From positions 310,001-374,000 of the forward strand of contig NZ_PXZM01000003.1 in NCBI RefSeq assembly GCF_003013395.1: a stretch of DNA of 64,000 nucleotides, written 5' to 3'. Positions 33,620 to 43,013 of this stretch are shown here, in pieces. Source of the DNA: Brevibacillus fortis. GTDB taxonomy: Bacteria > Bacillota > Bacilli > Brevibacillales > Brevibacillaceae. The notes beneath the pieces were generated by a model, which was not told where the DNA came from, did no database searches, and worked only from the letters and a program-made list of their open reading frames with translations. The number at the start of each line of letters is the position of its first letter. Position 1 is the first letter of the stretch. The translations under genes were made by a program, and so were the position numbers.

Positions 33620-35238
33620 GCTTGTAGAACCTCCTCATCTTGGCGTTGATAGACGAACTCCCCATCTATCATCGTTTTGTCTACGCGCAGCTCTTTGATG
33701 CGATCAGTAGAGGTTGCCAAAATATCGCCGTCCAGCACCACGAGATCAGCCAGCTTCCCGACTTCAATACTCCCTTTGATCCCCTCCTCAAAACTGGCGT
33801 ACGCTCCATTCCAGGTGAACATGCGAATCGCCTCCATGATGCTGACCCTTTGATTGCTCCCCACATCCAGACCTGTTTTACTCAACCGATTAACGGCAGC
33901 ATGAATCCCGATCAGCGGATTGAAATCAGTCACGGGACTATCCGACGCTCCGGCCGCAATGATCCCCGCGTCGAACTGATCCCTCGCCGGAAACATATGC
34001 CCGACGCGTTCTCCGATGTTATTCACATACGAATCGCCGTAATCGTAGATAAAAGCAGGATTCGGAATGGGTACGACACCTAGTCGAGCCATTCTCACCA
34101 ACAGATCAGGCGCAGATACACCAGCATGTTCAATTCGATGTCGGTGGTTCTCGCGCGGATGTGCTTCTAATGCCGTTTCAAAGCATGTCAGCAGCATGTC
34201 AATTGCTCGATCTCCCTGAGCATGAGCGGTAATTTGAAAACCTCGTGCATGTGCCTCTCCCAAAATGGTATTCAACTCGTCCTGTTCGTAGTAGAGAATT
34301 CCGCAATCATCTGGTCGGCTGGTGAACGGCTCACGCATGGCCATCGTGGGCGCGATGCTTGCCCCATCTGTAAAAACTTTCGCTGGTCCGATACGGAAGC
34401 GAGCATTCCCCGTACCCGTTACCAACCCCGCATCAATCATCTTTCGGACAAAATCATCGGATTGATTCAGCGCACATACCATTGCGTAGATGCGGACTTT
34501 CACGCCACCTTCCTGTACCGCTTTTTGCATCGCCCGGTAGTTCTCTGGACCGTATCCTCCCGCATCATGAACACTCGTAATGCCCGCAGCAACAAAGTCT
34601 TCCGAAGCCAATCGCAGCCCTTCCATGTACTCTGCTTCCGTAAAGGCAGCCTTTTCAAACATGTTCATATGTGCCGTTTCGATGAGGAATCCGGTTAGCT
34701 CACCCTCCGCATCACGATCAATACGTCCACCCTGGGGATCGGGTGTGTCTCGGTTGTAACCCGCTATGGCAAGCGCTCTGCTGTTTACGACAGAGTGATG
34801 AGCGCACGTCCTCATTACAAAAACAGGATGGTCTGTCGTCACTTCATCCAGTTCGGCAAGCGTCGGATAGCGCTTCTCGACCATGAGATTTTCATCGAAA
34901 CCACATGCCCTCACCCATTCGCCTGCTGGTGTTTTTTCCGCTTGTTCTTTCAGTGCGTTGAGCAGATCATCAATCGACCTGATCCTTCTCGCTTTGCTAT
35001 CGACCCCAAGCTTGTTCGTACCGTAAATCGTAATATGGAGGTGAGCATCGATGAAGCCGGGCAATAGACTTTTCCCTTGCAAATCAATGACGGTTGTATG
35101 TGGTTGAACCAACTGTTTCATATCTTCACCAGACCCAACAGCAAGGATGCGATTCCCTCTGACTGCCACTGCTTCTGCCACCCGATTCTCTTGATCTACC
35201 GTGATCACCTGTCCATTGAGAAAAACGATATCTGCCAT
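33616..35238 (-). CDS. amidohydrolase (YtcJ-like)
   Basis: Metal-dependent amidohydrolase of 540 residues. The N-terminal beta-sandwich starts MADIVFLNGQVITVD, followed by the HxH metal site in LLPGFIDAHLHITIYG; later metal residues lie in ITAHAQGD and HRIEHAG, and the C-terminal ASDSPVTDFNPLIGIHAAV carries the final aspartate. The family resembles B. subtilis YtcJ and N-substituted formamide deformylase. ATG at 35238 follows AAAGGAGG. It is encoded between a symporter and a carbamoylase, so it may open a cyclic amide or deformylate the imported compound (inference). Confidence 0.88.
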   Translation of the reverse strand: MADIVFLNGQVITVDQENRVAEAVAVRGNRILAVGSGEDMKQLVQPHTTVIDLQGKSLLPGFIDAHLHITIYGTNKLGVDSKARRIRSIDDLLNALKEQAEKTPAGEWVRACGFDENLMVEKRYPTLAELDEVTTDHPVFVMRTCAHHSVVNSRALAIAGYNRDTPDPQGGRIDRDAEGELTGFLIETAHMNMFEKAAFTEAEYMEGLRLASEDFVAAGITSVHDAGGYGPENYRAMQKAVQEGGVKVRIYAMVCALNQSDDFVRKMIDAGLVTGTGNARFRIGPAKVFTDGASIAPTMAMREPFTSRPDDCGILYYEQDELNTILGEAHARGFQITAHAQGDRAIDMLLTCFETALEAHPRENHRHRIEHAGVSAPDLLVRMARLGVVPIPNPAFIYDYGDSYVNNIGERVGHMFPARDQFDAGIIAAGASDSPVTDFNPLIGIHAAVNRLSKTGLDVGSNQRVSIMEAIRMFTWNGAYASFEEGIKGSIEVGKLADLVVLDGDILATSTDRIKELRVDKTMIDGEFVYQRQDEEVLQA

Positions 35239-35265
35239 ATAACTGCCTCCTTTAGAAAATAAGTA

Positions 35266-36756
35266 TTAAAGAGTTGGTGTCCCTTCTGTATTTGCTGTAT
35301 GACGATTGAGTGCAAATAGATTCCTCGTCACAAACGTCACCGTGAACATCACGACGAGATTGACTAGCAACGCCACAACACCAATATTCAAGTCTTTGAC
35401 AACCGCTGGCCAATTCGGGAACACGGTCGCAATCGTCACTTGGAAAACCGTTACATACGCAACGGTTGACACCCCACATAAAATCCCGGCAAACGCACCG
35501 TACTTATTCACCCACGGCTTGGCAGGGAGACTGAAAAGCAATGCCGGAAATAACTGTGTGACCAAGCTGTAGCCCATTAATAACAGCGTTACGAGCGTAT
35601 CTCCCCCACTCATTGCAAAATACAGCGAGATCAACGAGATGACAGGCACCAACCATTTGGCAATCCGAGCAATTTGTGCGTCAGATGTGTGAGGAGCCAT
35701 GACTTTGTACACATTTTTCGCCAAGAGCGTCGCCCCTGTCATTAATAGCATCGAGCCTGGTACAAGCGCAGTTAGCAAGCCTGCTGCTCCAATGATCCCG
35801 ACCACCCACGGATCGAATGTTTGCAAGGAGAGACGGAGCAAGGACAAATCGCCGTCCGCCCCTTTTAAACCGGGCACTTGCAGAATCGCGGTAAAGCCGA
35901 CAAAGAACACAAACAGCAGCATCAAGGTATAGAGCGGCAGCATGATCGTATTTTTGCGGAACACATTTGCATTTTTCGCCGAAAACACAGAGCCAAACGT
36001 ATGTGGCCACATGTAGAATCCAAACACCGTGACCAGTACCGTAGAAATGTACCAGGAAATGCTTAATCCCTCTTCAGGGAAAGTCAAGAAGCTAGGATTG
36101 GAGGCTTGTACGGCTTCAAACATCGGCTGGATGCCCCCGTAATAATGAAACGGAAGGTAAAGCCCGAGGAAAACGACGACAAAGAAAATCATGATGTCCT
36201 TAATGGCAGCCGTCCAAGCCGAGCCGTGAATCCCTGAGATCATGACGTAAATCGTCACAGCAATGACCCCGATCCATATCGCAGCAGCTGGCGAAATCGA
36301 GCCATAGGAAGCCTCTGATACGATGATTCCCAAGCCTTTGAATTGAAGGACGAGATACGGAATAATCGCAATGACTCCGACCGCTGCGACCAAAATACCG
36401 AGTATCGGACTATTGTATTTGCTTACAAAAAAATCAGATTGGGAGACTAGCTTATGCTCTTTGGCATACTTCCAAATTGGCGGCAAGAGCCAGTAGGAAA
36501 TGACATACGCGAGAGAAATGTATGAGAGAACGTAATAGGAAGGTGCCCCTTTGGAGTACGCCCAACCACTGCCCCCCAAAAAGGTGAATGTCGTATAAAT
36601 TTCACCCGCTACCAGCAAGAAAATAAAGATCGAACCGAATCCTCTACCGCCAACGGTCCATTGTTCCATATTCATGTCTTTCCCTTTTTGTGCACGAATA
36701 CCAGAGTAGAAGGACAGCACTAGAAAGGCAAAAATAATGATTAAGGCGATATTCAT
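35266..36756 (-). CDS. sodium:solute symporter family protein
   Basis: SSS-family secondary transporter of 496 residues with about 13 hydrophobic segments. The segments GRGFGSIFIFLLVAGEIYTTFTFLGGSGWAYSKG near residue 45 and GLLTALVPGSMLLMTGATLLAKNVY near 330 are typical for the family and its Na+ site. ATG at 36756 overlaps the DUF3311 stop by ATGA and follows GAAGGAGG; the open frame to 36840 lies inside that gene. It should import the substrate used by the two downstream hydrolases; SSS proteins linked with DUF3311 are common in Bacillales. Confidence 0.88.
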   Translation of the reverse strand: MNIALIIIFAFLVLSFYSGIRAQKGKDMNMEQWTVGGRGFGSIFIFLLVAGEIYTTFTFLGGSGWAYSKGAPSYYVLSYISLAYVISYWLLPPIWKYAKEHKLVSQSDFFVSKYNSPILGILVAAVGVIAIIPYLVLQFKGLGIIVSEASYGSISPAAAIWIGVIAVTIYVMISGIHGSAWTAAIKDIMIFFVVVFLGLYLPFHYYGGIQPMFEAVQASNPSFLTFPEEGLSISWYISTVLVTVFGFYMWPHTFGSVFSAKNANVFRKNTIMLPLYTLMLLFVFFVGFTAILQVPGLKGADGDLSLLRLSLQTFDPWVVGIIGAAGLLTALVPGSMLLMTGATLLAKNVYKVMAPHTSDAQIARIAKWLVPVISLISLYFAMSGGDTLVTLLLMGYSLVTQLFPALLFSLPAKPWVNKYGAFAGILCGVSTVAYVTVFQVTIATVFPNWPAVVKDLNIGVVALLVNLVVMFTVTFVTRNLFALNRHTANTEGTPTL

Positions 36757-36950
36757 TGGCTGTCCTCCTTCGTAGCAGGGTCGATTTTGTTGAGGAATGC
36801 CATGATAACGGAAGTTAAGACAACCCAGAGGACGATCCAAAATAGGACAAACGGCATGCCTAATAAGTAAGGTTCAACCCGATTCACAAACGGAATTCCT
36901 CCCAGCATCCCTATGAACGGCAGTACCCCTAGCCAATCTCTCGCTTTCAT
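36753..36950 (-). CDS. DUF3311 small membrane protein
   Basis: A 65-residue protein with two hydrophobic helices (LGVLPFIGMLGGIPFVNR and PFVLFWIVLWVVLTSVIMAFL), the length and pattern of DUF3311. Genes of this family lie just upstream of sodium:solute symporters and probably act as a small partner subunit. ATG at 36950 follows GGGGGAG. It is the first gene of the operon and divergent from pucR. Confidence 0.8.
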   Translation of the reverse strand: MKARDWLGVLPFIGMLGGIPFVNRVEPYLLGMPFVLFWIVLWVVLTSVIMAFLNKIDPATKEDSQ

Positions 36951-37115
36951 GCGACTCCCCCCAGTTTGTTCGATTTGTCCCATTGCCTGTACACATCCTG
37001 GACATGTACATTAGTATTATCGAAAAATTCAAATATCTCCTTTGTTCCCTTGGCTAGAAAAAAGGACGGGGTTTTGTGCAAGTAGCTAAAAGATGATGAA
37101 GGCATGGTGAGCGTA

Positions 37116-38747
37116 ATGATTACTGTCCGTGAGCTCATACAGGTGGGTGGCTTTGATGAATCGTCAGTGCTTGCAGGCGCGTCCTCCTTAGAAAATGAAC
37201 TGCTGGGTGTTACTTCGTTTGATTCTCCAGATGGCCACAGGTGGCTGCGAGCTGGTGAATTCGTCCTGACGACAGGCTTTCCATTTCTCTCACAGCAAAA
37301 AACATGTACGAAACGGCTGATTACGCTCATCGATGAGCTAGTCGCCATAGGCACCCCGGGGCTTGCCATCAAATTAGGTCGATACATTGAGGACCTTCCT
37401 GAAGCCGTACTCACCCACGCTACGCAAAAGGCATTTCCCATCCTGTCCTTTCCGATGGATAAAGCTTGGTCAGATGTCATTGTGCCAGTCGTTCAATACA
37501 TCAATGACAAACAGCGCATCGAGCTGGACAGGACCCATGCCATCTACGAACGGTTTCATCACTATTTAACGGGAGGAGCGCCGATTTCTACATTGACAGA
37601 TTTACTTTCCGATATCCTTGATGCTCCTGTCTCCATCCATGTCCCCCAGCACAAATGGAAATGGGATTCTTCTCTTGCTCCGCTCCCACTCGATGATTCA
37701 TTAGGCAAGCTCTACGGTCAGCGCGCCCCGATTCGATTAACACAAGAGCCTCTTCGCAGACAAAAAGAAGGGGTTCATGTTCGGTGGCTTCTCCACGACC
37801 AAACTGTGCAGGGAGCCATCATGATTGGACAGCGGGAGCGTGATTTATACGCGTGGGAAAAAGTCGCCATCGAGCAAAGTGCTGCCCTCCTGTCCCTTGA
37901 GATACAGCGGCAACGAGCCATCCAGGAAACATTTCAGCGTTTTCGCAATGATTTCTTGCAACAACTCGTCAGTGGCCAGATCGTCTCTGACGAAATGCTC
38001 ATGCGAAAGGCGGATGAAGTCGGCTGGGAGTTCTCCGATCACTATATCGCGATGATCCTAAGCTCCTCACCCCATGACAAAACCAGCATCGAACTTTGGC
38101 AAGAAAACCATCACCTTCTGAATGCGTTGCACAGCTTTTTATCCTCAAATGAAGCGATTCTGTATGGATTGGATCAGGAAAATCGCATCCTTTTGCTCGT
38201 ACCATTCTATATTCATGCCCCTGTTGAATCGCTCCCGCAATGGCTACAAGAACAGTGCTTGAAAACGATCACCAAACAGATGGACAAGCATGTCTTTGTA
38301 GGAATTGGGCGCTATCATCCTGAACGAGAAGGTATCGTTCGTAGTTATAGGGAAGCACTGATCAGCTTTCGATCCGCTCTACATGCTGCAAACCATGTCG
38401 ACGTCTCTTCTCTTAGCCTCAAAAGCTACCAAGACTTAGGGCTCGAGCGAATCATGTACGCAGATGATCCTGCGACAGAAGCCCAAGCGTTTGCGGATGA
38501 ATGTCTGGGCAAAATCCAAAGCTATGATCGCGAAAAGAACGGACAGCTTTTGCAAACCTTGCAAGTGTTTTTGCAAGCAGATGGTAATTACGCGGAAGCC
38601 GCGCGTCGTTTATATGTTCATAAAAATACAATCAAGTACCGCATCCAGCTGATCCGGGAATGGACCGGATTGAACGCAGAAAATGGACATGATCAAATGC
38701 TGCTTCGCATTGCCATAACTGCACATGTCATTGGGCATCGTCTCTAA
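37116..38747 (+). CDS. PucR family transcriptional regulator
   Basis: Regulator of 543 residues. The N-terminal PucR domain (about 1-120, starting ITVRELIQVGGFDESSVLAG) is followed by a GAF-like middle region and a C-terminal PucR helix-turn-helix (GNYAEAARRLYVHKNTIKYRIQLIREW). PucR of B. subtilis activates purine and ureide degradation. The start is taken as ATG 37116, after GGTGAG; four codons farther upstream another ATG has poor spacing. It is divergent from the DUF3311-symporter-amidohydrolase-carbamoylase operon and is its likely regulator. Confidence 0.9.
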   Translation: MITVRELIQVGGFDESSVLAGASSLENELLGVTSFDSPDGHRWLRAGEFVLTTGFPFLSQQKTCTKRLITLIDELVAIGTPGLAIKLGRYIEDLPEAVLTHATQKAFPILSFPMDKAWSDVIVPVVQYINDKQRIELDRTHAIYERFHHYLTGGAPISTLTDLLSDILDAPVSIHVPQHKWKWDSSLAPLPLDDSLGKLYGQRAPIRLTQEPLRRQKEGVHVRWLLHDQTVQGAIMIGQRERDLYAWEKVAIEQSAALLSLEIQRQRAIQETFQRFRNDFLQQLVSGQIVSDEMLMRKADEVGWEFSDHYIAMILSSSPHDKTSIELWQENHHLLNALHSFLSSNEAILYGLDQENRILLLVPFYIHAPVESLPQWLQEQCLKTITKQMDKHVFVGIGRYHPEREGIVRSYREALISFRSALHAANHVDVSSLSLKSYQDLGLERIMYADDPATEAQAFADECLGKIQSYDREKNGQLLQTLQVFLQADGNYAEAARRLYVHKNTIKYRIQLIREWTGLNAENGHDQMLLRIAITAHVIGHRL

Positions 38748-38759
38748 TCTTGGTATAAT
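38731..38759 (+). promoter_or_regulatory. sigma-A promoter of the 64-residue gene
   Basis: TTGGGC (38731-38736), 17-base spacer, extended -10 TGG-TATAAT (hexamer 38754-38759). It overlaps the end of pucR and is 32 bases before the next ATG. Confidence 0.7.
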
Positions 38760-38790
38760 GAAAGGGAAAGCCTGGTAGGAGGAATAAAAG

Positions 38791-38985
38791 ATGAACGAGT
38801 GGTTGAATAAACCCGTGAAAACTATACAAAGACCGAAAAAACGAGGCACGGTAGAATACATCGATGACCAGTATATCGTCGTGTTCTTTACTTCCCCGCG
38901 AAAAGAGCGCGTTATTTTTTCGAGCAAGGAAGCGTTCCTCAGCAAAGTCGAGTTCGTGGAGGACACCACTTCTTCGCCATCATGA
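38791..38985 (+). CDS. hypothetical protein, 64 residues
   Basis: Small soluble protein with strong expression signals: an extended -10 promoter, AGGAGG ribosome site eight bases before ATG, and a terminator. The sequence is basic at the start (KTIQRPKKRGTVEY) and acidic at the end (EFVEDTTSSPS), with a possible small beta fold in between (GTVEYIDDQYIVVFFTSPRKERVIF). Family not recognised. Confidence 0.65.
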   Translation: MNEWLNKPVKTIQRPKKRGTVEYIDDQYIVVFFTSPRKERVIFSSKEAFLSKVEFVEDTTSSPS

Positions 38986-38986
38986 G

Positions 38987-39036
38987 AAAAAAGCCCTTGA
39001 ACTTCAGCACGGTTTGTGCGAAGCCAAGGGCTTTTT
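38987..39036. terminator. bidirectional terminator between the 64-residue gene and the ABC-F gene
   Basis: AAAAAAGCCCTTG (from 38987) pairs with CAAGGGCTTTTT (to 39036) across a long loop that has its own GC-rich inner pairs; A and T runs flank both sides. Confidence 0.85.
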
Positions 39037-39051
39037 CTATGTGGATCAAGC

Positions 39052-40665
39052 TTACGCGTAATGCTCTTCATGCAGGCGCTTGATTTCATCGCTCTCGAGG
39101 TACTCATCATATGTGATCATCTTATCAATGACACCCTTCGGCGTGAACTCAATGATCCGGTTCGCAATCGTTTGTACGAACTGGTGGTCATGAGATACGA
39201 ACAGAAGCGTACCGTCGAATTCGATCATGCCGTTGTTCAAGGCAGTAATGGATTCTAGATCCAAGTGGTTCGTCGGTTCGTCCATGATCAATACGTTGGC
39301 GCTTGCCAGCATCATCTTGGACAGCATGCAACGAACTTTTTCTCCCCCGGACAATACGTTCGCCTTTTTCAGTGCTTCATCTCCCGAGAACAGCATGCGA
39401 CCGAGGAATCCACGAATGAATGTCTCGTCTTGATCTTTGGAGTACTGACGCAGCCAGTCAACCAGGCTCAAGTCAGAATTGAAGTACTCAGCGTTATCTT
39501 TCGGGAAGTACGCTTGGGAAGTGGTAACGCCCCATTCGAAAGAACCGCTGTCTGCTTGAACTTCGCCCATCAAAATTTGGAAGAAAGTCGTTTTCGCCAG
39601 CTCATTCGGTCCGACAAAAGCAACTTTGTCCCCTTTGTTAATGGTGAGGTGAAGGTTTTCAAACAGTTTTTCGCCTTCAACCGTCTTGCTCAAGCCTTCG
39701 ATTGCTACGAGGTTTTTACCCGCTTCACGCTCTGGCTTGAAGTTGATGAAAGGATACTTACGGCTGGAAGGACGAATGTCATCCAACGTAATTTTCTCCA
39801 ACAGCTTTTTACGCGAAGTCGCCTGCTTCGACTTGGAAGCATTGGCAGAGAAACGCGCAATAAACTCTTGCAGTTCCTTCATTTTTTCTTCTTTCTTCTT
39901 ATTCTGATCACGAACCATTTTCAGTGCCAATTGGCTGGATTCGTACCAGAAGTCGTAGTTACCCACGTACATTTGAATCTTACCGAAGTCGATATCCGCG
40001 ATGTGCGTACACACCTTGTTCAGGAAGTGACGGTCATGGGATACAACGATAACTGTGTTTTCATAGTCTGCCAGGAAGTTTTCCAACCAACGAATCGACT
40101 CGATGTCCAAGTGGTTCGTAGGCTCATCCAGCAACAGGATGTGTGGATTACCAAACAGCGCTTGTGCCAACAGAACACGTACCTTCTCCGTACCAGAGAG
40201 GTCCTTCATCAGCTTGTCGTGCAAGTCAGTCGGGATACCCAGACCGATCAGCAAGCTAGCCGCATCTGCTTCTGCCATCCAGCCGTTCAGTTCTTCGAAT
40301 TCGCCTTCGAGTTGAGATGCACGATTGCCATCTTCCTCGGAGAAGTCTTCTTTCATGTAGAGAGCTGTTTTCTCTTCCATGATCTCAAACAGGCGCTTAT
40401 GACCCACAATGACCGTTTTCAGCACTTCGAATTCGTCGAATTCAAAGTGGTTCTGCTTTAATACAGCGATACGCTCGCCCGGTGTCACCGAAACGTGACC
40501 ACTCGTCGGATCGATCTCTCCAGAGAGGATCTTCACGAAGGTAGACTTCCCTGCACCGTTCGCACCGATGAGGCCGTAACAGTTACCTGGGGTAAACTTA
40601 ATGGATACATCTTCAAACAGTGCGCGCTTACCGTAGCGCAGCGTCACGTTCTGAGTGCTTATCAT
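39052..40665 (-). CDS. ABC-F family ATPase (YbiT/YkpA type)
   Basis: Cytoplasmic ABC-F protein of 537 residues with two nucleotide-binding domains joined by a charged linker (DQNKKKEEKMKELQEF, about 245-300). Domain 1: Walker A GANGAGKST, signature LSGTEKVRVLLAQ, Walker B ILLLDEPTNHLD. Domain 2: Walker A-like GPNELAKTT, signature LSGGEKVRCMLSK, Walker B VLIMDEPTNHLD. ABC-F proteins act on ribosomes, some in translation and some in antibiotic protection; this subgroup is a housekeeping type rather than a resistance type. ATG at 40665 follows AGGTATTG; an ATG 11 codons upstream is possible. Confidence 0.88.
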   Translation of the reverse strand: MISTQNVTLRYGKRALFEDVSIKFTPGNCYGLIGANGAGKSTFVKILSGEIDPTSGHVSVTPGERIAVLKQNHFEFDEFEVLKTVIVGHKRLFEIMEEKTALYMKEDFSEEDGNRASQLEGEFEELNGWMAEADAASLLIGLGIPTDLHDKLMKDLSGTEKVRVLLAQALFGNPHILLLDEPTNHLDIESIRWLENFLADYENTVIVVSHDRHFLNKVCTHIADIDFGKIQMYVGNYDFWYESSQLALKMVRDQNKKKEEKMKELQEFIARFSANASKSKQATSRKKLLEKITLDDIRPSSRKYPFINFKPEREAGKNLVAIEGLSKTVEGEKLFENLHLTINKGDKVAFVGPNELAKTTFFQILMGEVQADSGSFEWGVTTSQAYFPKDNAEYFNSDLSLVDWLRQYSKDQDETFIRGFLGRMLFSGDEALKKANVLSGGEKVRCMLSKMMLASANVLIMDEPTNHLDLESITALNNGMIEFDGTLLFVSHDHQFVQTIANRIIEFTPKGVIDKMITYDEYLESDEIKRLHEEHYA

Positions 40666-40835
40666 CGTCGCAATACCTGCCTTTTTTGAATCGTTCAAAC
40701 ACTTATCTTACCAGAGATGACCCCATTTTGCAAAAGGTAAACGATTTTTGTGCACAGCAAAAAATAGCTGATTCATGAAAAAGAGTTGGACAGGGAAAAC
40801 TACCATGGCAATCCAGTGGGAAGGAGGCTTAAGAA

Positions 40836-40952
40836 ATGTCCAAGCACAATGGTGTCAAAAATGAGATGGGAAAGAAAGAAAACCCTTCGCAAACCCGTAG
40901 ATCGAACACAATTAGCAAAGAACAGACTCGCTCCAAGCAACGTGGCGAGTAG
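40836..40952 (+). CDS. small hydrophilic protein, 38 residues
   Basis: An ORF too short for normal tracks: ATG at 40836 preceded by AAGGAGG at eight bases, 38 codons, TAG stop at 40952 and a terminator 17 bases later. The product starts MSKHNGVKNEMGKKENPSQT and is rich in Lys, Arg, Ser, Asn and Gln, with no hydrophobic stretch. The composition recalls small acid-soluble or other minor spore proteins, but no family is recognised. A longer ORF in another frame (40786-41064) lacks these signals and runs through the terminator. Confidence 0.6.
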   Translation: MSKHNGVKNEMGKKENPSQTRRSNTISKEQTRSKQRGE

Positions 40953-40968
40953 AGAGTGCCTCAATCAA

Positions 40969-40999
40969 AAACCGGCCTGCGGCATGTGCAGACCGGTTT
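40969..40999. terminator. bidirectional terminator between the 38-residue gene and cysA
   Basis: AAACCGGCCTGC (40969-40980) pairs with GCAGACCGGTTT (40988-40999), one wobble pair, loop GGCATGT. Confidence 0.82.
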
Positions 41000-41016
41000 A
41001 TTTGCCATCAATCGGA

Positions 41017-42138
41017 TCAAACACTGGCCTGCAACGGAACGAGGGCAGGAGGATGTGTCTGTAAAGGCTGTGACTCCACATAGATCGATACATTGTGCAA
41101 GGTCACATTAACGATACTCTGCTCTTCTACGTTCAATTCCAAAAATCGCTGCCTGCTCATCTCTGCCTCAAACACCTCATCCGTGTCCAAACGCTTCAGG
41201 TCAAGGCGAACGATCGGACCTAAGAGGGAAATATGATTGATCACGGCCTGAACAGATCTGGCAGACTTCCCTTCAGACGGGCGCAACGAAATCTCTACGT
41301 CATGTGGCCGCATGTATCCGACAGCGGGAGCCTCCACCGCTTTATCCTTCCAATCGGTCTCGAACTCTGCCTCGCCGAGCTTGATTTTGCCATTTTGGAT
41401 TCGTCCGTGAAACAGATTGACCCGCCCCAGAAAGCTGTACACGAACGGATTCGCCGGATGATGATAAATTTCTTCGGGCGATCCTACCTGTTCCACTCGC
41501 CCTTCATTCATCACAACTACCTGATCCGCCAATTCCATGGCTTCCTCCTGATCGTGCGTGACGAACAGAATCGTCAGCCCAAGCTTTCCATGCAGATGAC
41601 GGAGCCAGCGACGCAGCTCCTGTCTCACTTTCGTATCCAAAGCGCCAAACGGTTCATCCAGCAGCAAAAATTTTGGTTCCACCGCCAACGCCCTTGCCAA
41701 TGCAACACGTTGGCGCTGCCCACCGGATAGCTGTGAGGGATAGCGATGCGCGAGCCCTTCTAGCTGAACGAGCTTTAGAAGCGAATGAACCTTTTCACTG
41801 ATTTCTTCCTTGCTCGGTCGTGTTTTCCGGGAGCGTACGGACAACCCAAACGCAATGTTGTCAAAAATGTTCATATGCCGAAACAAGGCGTAATGCTGAA
41901 AAACGAACCCCACCTGCCGCTCACGCACGTCGCGGTTCGTATTATCCTCTCCGTGAAAGAGGATGCTCCCCTCCTGTGGTTGCTCCAGTCCAGCGATGAG
42001 ACGCAAAAGCGTCGTCTTTCCCGATCCGGAAGGCCCGAGAAGAGCTACAAGTTCGCCTTCCGGAATATGCAGATTCACATTTTTCAGCGCCGTAAAGCTT
42101 TTGTATGACTTCGTTATGTTCACTACCTCGATACTCAT
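41017..42138 (-). CDS. cysA: sulfate/thiosulfate ABC transporter ATP-binding protein
   Basis: CysA-type ATPase of 373 residues. Walker [11 protein letters not shown]-loop [21 protein letters not shown], signature [19 protein letters not shown], Walker [13 protein letters not shown], and the CysA-typical [27 protein letters not shown]. The C-terminal regulatory TOBE-like domain (from about 240) contains [13 protein letters not shown] at 42138 overlaps the cysW stop by ATGA. It energises import through CysT/CysW and is the last gene of the sulfate operon. Confidence 0.92.
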   Translation of the reverse strand: MSIEVVNITKSYKSFTALKNVNLHIPEGELVALLGPSGSGKTTLLRLIAGLEQPQEGSILFHGEDNTNRDVRERQVGFVFQHYALFRHMNIFDNIAFGLSVRSRKTRPSKEEISEKVHSLLKLVQLEGLAHRYPSQLSGGQRQRVALARALAVEPKFLLLDEPFGALDTKVRQELRRWLRHLHGKLGLTILFVTHDQEEAMELADQVVVMNEGRVEQVGSPEEIYHHPANPFVYSFLGRVNLFHGRIQNGKIKLGEAEFETDWKDKAVEAPAVGYMRPHDVEISLRPSEGKSARSVQAVINHISLLGPIVRLDLKRLDTDEVFEAEMSRQRFLELNVEEQSIVNVTLHNVSIYVESQPLQTHPPALVPLQASV

Positions 42139-43001
42139 CCGGCTCTCTCTCCTGTCACGTCGTAGTGTTGTTCCTCATCCAGCTTTGCCTGCCGCTCGGT
42201 TTTCCACTCGATCAAGCTTTTCAGAATAAGCGTTACCAAGGCTAAGGCAGCAAGCAAGGTGGCTACCGCAAAGGCAGCAGCGAATTGATATTCGTTGTAG
42301 AGAATCTCCACATGCAACGGGAGCGTATTGGTCATGCCGCGGATATGACCGGAAACGACGGATACAGCACCGAATTCACCCATGGCACGGGCGTTGCACA
42401 AAATGACCCCGTACAGGAGCCCCCATTTTACGTTTGGCAGTGTGACGCGCAAAAATGTTTTCCAGCCGCTTGCTCCGAGCGAGACTGCTGCTTCCTCCTC
42501 GTCTCTTCCCTGTGCTTCCATGACGGGAATCAGTTCACGAGCGACGAACGGAAAGGTAACAAAGGTCGTCGCGAGTACGATACCTGGTACCGCAAAAATA
42601 ATTTTGAAATCCCATGCCGCAAGCAAGGGCGCCGCCACGCCTTGACTCCCAAACAAGAGGACAAAGATAAGACCCGCAATTACTGGAGACACGGCAAATG
42701 GCAGGTCTATCAAGGTAAGCAGCACATTTTTACCCCGGAACGAAAACTTGGCGATTGCCCACGCAGCCGCGATCCCGAACGTCACATTCACCGGTACGCT
42801 AATCGCAGCGACAAGCAAGGTGAGCTTGACAGCGGATAACGTCTCCTCATCTGTAATGGACGCCACGAACACCCCTGCTCCTTGCCGAAACGCTTCTGTA
42901 AATACAGCAACAAGTGGCAGGATCAAAAACAAGCCGAGGAAGAGCAAGGCCACGATAATCAGTGTCCATCGAATATAGGCCGGCTCCGTCAAATGCTTCA
43001 T
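42135..43001 (-). CDS. cysW: sulfate ABC transporter permease CysW
   Basis: Permease of 288 residues with about six membrane segments. The EAA loop [20 protein letters not shown] (about 185-205) and the CysW-typical [22 protein letters not shown] are present. ATG at 43001 follows AGGAGG, 12 bp after the CysT stop. With CysT it forms the membrane channel of the sulfate importer. Confidence 0.92.
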   Translation of the reverse strand: MKHLTEPAYIRWTLIIVALLFLGLFLILPLVAVFTEAFRQGAGVFVASITDEETLSAVKLTLLVAAISVPVNVTFGIAAAWAIAKFSFRGKNVLLTLIDLPFAVSPVIAGLIFVLLFGSQGVAAPLLAAWDFKIIFAVPGIVLATTFVTFPFVARELIPVMEAQGRDEEEAAVSLGASGWKTFLRVTLPNVKWGLLYGVILCNARAMGEFGAVSVVSGHIRGMTNTLPLHVEILYNEYQFAAAFAVATLLAALALVTLILKSLIEWKTERQAKLDEEQHYDVTGERAG

Positions 43002-43013
43002 ACGTGATACCTC

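Noticed and set aside
37044-37056. Possible PucR operator GTTCCCTTGGCTA
   Set aside because: Only about nine of 13 positions fit the PucR consensus WWWCNTTGGTTAA; too weak to call.
39265-40461. Plus-strand open frame of 398 codons
   Set aside because: It is the reverse of the ABC-F gene, whose motifs are unmistakable on the minus strand. The plus translation has no recognisable domain, and no SD was seen.
40786-41064. Plus-strand frame of 92 codons beside cysA
   Set aside because: It runs through a strong terminator hairpin and into cysA. The 38-codon frame with AAGGAGG is the better gene in this place.
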